Positions 6,161-7,595 of a stretch of DNA of 7,595 bases are shown in pieces. The DNA comes from Desulfovibrio sp. GTDB lineage: Bacteria > Desulfobacterota > Desulfovibrionia > Desulfovibrionales > Desulfovibrionaceae. The stretch's first letter is position 1. The number at the start of each line of letters is the position of its first letter. The DNA lies in the NCBI GenBank assembly GCA_022837365.1, contig JALHHV010000202.1, positions 1,995-9,589 of the forward strand, read 5' to 3'. The notes beneath the pieces are model-generated. The model searched no databases. It saw only the letters and a program-made list of their open reading frames with translations, and had not been told where the DNA came from. The position numbers were made by a program, and so were the translations under genes.

Positions 6161-7333
6161 CTATCCGAACAGGACCTTGGCGACCTTGTCCAGCGCGATC
6201 ATCAGCGTGTCGTCGGACACCGCGTACGAGAAGCGCAGGCAGGCGTCGTCGCCAAAGGCCGCGCCCGGCACCAGCGCCACGTTGGCCTGCTCCATGATGT
6301 AGGTGCACAGGCTGGCCGAGTCGGGCAGGGCCGGGGTGAACAGGGCGCTCATGTCCGCGAACAGGTAGAACGCGCCGTCGGGCCTGGGGCAGACCACGCC
6401 CGGCCACGACGAAACCACCCCGTGGGCCAGGTCGCGCCGGCGGCGGAAGGCTTTCTTCATTTCCTCCACCGCGTCGTAGGGGCCGGTGAGGGCGGTCAGC
6501 GCCGCCTTCTGGGCCACGGAGCAGATGTTCGAGGTGGACTGGCCCTGGATCTTGGTCATGGCCTTGATCAGGTCGGGGTGGGCCAGGGCGTAGCCCACGC
6601 GCCAGCCGGTCATGGCGAAGGTCTTGGCCAGGCCGTTGACCACGGCCACGTTCTCGGGGTGGCGTTCCCACCAGTCGCACACGCTGACGGCCTCGGCCGG
6701 TTCGTACACCAGCCGGTCGTAGATTTCATCGGAGATCACGAACAGGTCGCGCGCGATGGCCCATTCCATGATGGCGTCGGTTTCCGCGCGGGAATAGCAG
6801 GCCCCTGTGGGGTTGGAGGGCGAATTCAGCAGCAGCGCGCGGGTCCTGGGGGTGACGGCGCGGTCGAGTTCCTCGGGCGTGACCTTGAAGCCGCGCTCCG
6901 CCGGGGAGGCCACCGGCACCGTCACGCCGCCCGCCAGTTCCACCAGCGCGGGGTAGCTCACCCAGTAGGGGGCGGGCACCAGCACTTCGTCGCCGGGGTT
7001 GAGCAGGCACTGGAAGAGGTTGTACAGTGCCTGCTTGCCGCCGTTGGTGACCACCGTGGCTTCCATGGGGGCCTCCACCCCGTAGAACCGCGCGAAGTAG
7101 CCGCACACCGCCTGGCGCAGTTCGGGAATGCCCGGCACCTGGGTGTAGCGGGTGAAGCCTTCGTCGATGGCGGTCTTGGCCGCCTCGCGCACGTGTTCCG
7201 GGGTGGGGAAGTCGGGCTCGCCCACGGCAAGGCTGACCACCTGCACGCCCTTGGCCTTGAGTTCCAGCGCCTTGGCGTTGACGGCCAGGGTGGCCGAGGG
7301 CTTGATGCGGGTGAGACGGTCGGAGATTCTCAT
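6161..7333 (-). CDS. aspC: Aspartate aminotransferase (class I/II, PLP-dependent)
   Basis: Cytoplasmic transaminase moving the amino group between aspartate and 2-oxoglutarate. It belongs by pattern to the short subgroup I-gamma type (often named aspB or aspC); specificity for other amino or keto acids cannot be excluded. The 390-residue protein shows SLAVGEPDFPTP (34-45), TNGGKQALYNLF (96-107), APYWVSYP (121-128), SPSNPTG (171-177, Asn174), SDEIYDRLVY (201-210, Asp202 and Tyr205), the PLP lysine Lys237 in LAKTFAMTGWRVGY, and the C-terminal arginine Arg367 in LRFSYAVSD, which binds the substrate carboxylate. The frame is open upstream to 7402, but the ATG at 7331-7333 begins the family's usual N-terminus (MRISDRLTRIKPSATLAV) and has AGGA (7346-7343) nine bases before it. 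It is complete. It lies 251 bases ahead of pgi, so joint transcription is uncertain. Confidence 0.95.
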   Translation of the reverse strand: MRISDRLTRIKPSATLAVNAKALELKAKGVQVVSLAVGEPDFPTPEHVREAAKTAIDEGFTRYTQVPGIPELRQAVCGYFARFYGVEAPMEATVVTNGGKQALYNLFQCLLNPGDEVLVPAPYWVSYPALVELAGGVTVPVASPAERGFKVTPEELDRAVTPRTRALLLNSPSNPTGACYSRAETDAIMEWAIARDLFVISDEIYDRLVYEPAEAVSVCDWWERHPENVAVVNGLAKTFAMTGWRVGYALAHPDLIKAMTKIQGQSTSNICSVAQKAALTALTGPYDAVEEMKKAFRRRRDLAHGVVSSWPGVVCPRPDGAFYLFADMSALFTPALPDSASLCTYIMEQANVALVPGAAFGDDACLRFSYAVSDDTLMIALDKVAKVLFG

Positions 7334-7564
7334 TACGGTGCGTCCTGTTCGCGTGGTATGATGTGCGCGGCCGCGCGGCTTTTTACGTCGTGCAGGCCGC
7401 ACCCGTTCCGGCCGGGCCGCGTCTGCTCTCGGCGGCTGGTTACCAGCTTACGGGGCGACTGTAAATTGGGGAAACATCAAAACATACCGGCAGGATGCGC
7501 GCGGAGTGGTCCGTGCCGTGCCGCACGGTGCGCAGTATGCGCCAACCTGCCGTAAGGAAAGACG
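7334..7564. promoter_or_regulatory. divergent intergenic region with several palindromes
   Basis: This 231-base stretch separates the aminotransferase (minus) from a gene starting at 7565 (plus), so it should hold promoters for both. It contains GCTGGT-T-ACCAGC (7435-7447, perfect dyad), the 12-base palindrome GCGCGGCCGCGC (7365-7376), the stem CCGTGC/GCACGG (7511-7516 with 7523-7528) and GCGCA-GTA-TGCGC (7530-7542). An A/T-richer patch lies at 7460-7487. I found no strong sigma-70 promoter on either strand. Confidence 0.5.
7507..7521 (+). promoter_or_regulatory. weak sigma-54-like -24/-12 element
   Basis: TGG (7507-7509) and TGC (7519-7521) place GG and GC exactly ten bases apart, as in sigma-54 promoters (TGGCACG-N4-TTGC). 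CG at 7512-7513 also fits; the other conserved positions do not. A start near 7533 would leave about 32 bases to the ATG at 7565. GG-N10-GC is common by chance in DNA this rich in GC, so confidence is low. Confidence 0.2.
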
Positions 7565-7595
7565 ATGTCAGGGGATGGAAAGCGACGCGGAAAAG
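7565..7595 (+). CDS. start of a divergent gene, product unknown (runs off the right edge)
   Basis: Only ten codons are visible, MSGDGKRRGK, too few to identify. The call rests on ATG 7565-7567 preceded by AAGGA (7554-7558) with six bases between, a good ribosome binding site, and on its placement across a 231-base gap from a minus-strand gene. The N-terminus is polar and basic, so a signal peptide or membrane anchor is possible only if hydrophobic residues follow. It could also be a chance ATG. Confidence 0.5.
   Translation, partial: MSGDGKRRGK

Noticed and set aside
6065..7555. A 496-codon open frame on the plus strand opposite the aminotransferase
   Set aside because: Same reason: a mirror of a fully convincing gene, low-complexity composition, ends 10 bases before the better-supported plus-strand start at 7565.
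1..7595. A new defence, mobile or biosynthetic system
   Set aside because: No integrase, transposase, toxin-antitoxin, nuclease or synthase is present. The genes are housekeeping enzymes, a two-component pair, a repair-type helicase and one small protein of unknown role.

Overview
The window looks like chromosomal DNA of a GC-rich sulfate reducer of the Desulfovibrionaceae (Desulfovibrio / Nitratidesulfovibrio vulgaris group). The basis is the strong G/C bias at third codon positions, the protein types, and the gene order sigma-54 response regulator, sensor kinase, glucose-6-phosphate isomerase, aspartate aminotransferase. From memory, that order resembles DVU3220-DVU3223 of D. vulgaris Hildenborough; this could not be checked here. 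All genes lie on the minus strand except the first ten codons of a divergent gene at the right edge.

Layout from right to left, in the direction of transcription. At 7565-7595 (+) is the start of an unidentified gene. At 7334-7564 is a divergent intergenic region with palindromes and a weak sigma-54-like promoter. At 6161-7333 is an intact class I aspartate aminotransferase. At 5910-6160 is a 251-base gap with one inverted repeat. At 4548-5909 is an intact glucose-6-phosphate isomerase. Three bases after its stop begins a membrane sensor histidine kinase (3171-4544). After a 132-base gap comes an NtrC-type response regulator (1682-3038). At 1312-1681 is a 370-base gap with palindromic repeats and a promoter-like site. 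At 802-1311 is a small amphi-Trp-domain protein with a lysine-rich tail, ended by a textbook terminator. At 1-608 is the N-terminal third or less of a YprA/MrfA/Hrq1-type DEAD-box helicase.

The kinase and regulator look like a cognate pair in one cluster with pgi, so the natural reading is an extracytoplasmic signal controlling sigma-54-dependent transcription. Both are damaged at their functional core. The kinase has lost, in frame, the segment that should carry the phospho-accepting histidine. The regulator has a frameshift in its AAA+ domain that looks like a loss of about 23 bases and cuts off the DNA-binding domain. Either this strain is losing the pathway or the assembly is wrong at two motifs shared by many paralogs. 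This double lesion is the main result. I see no evidence of a new defence, mobile or biosynthetic system.
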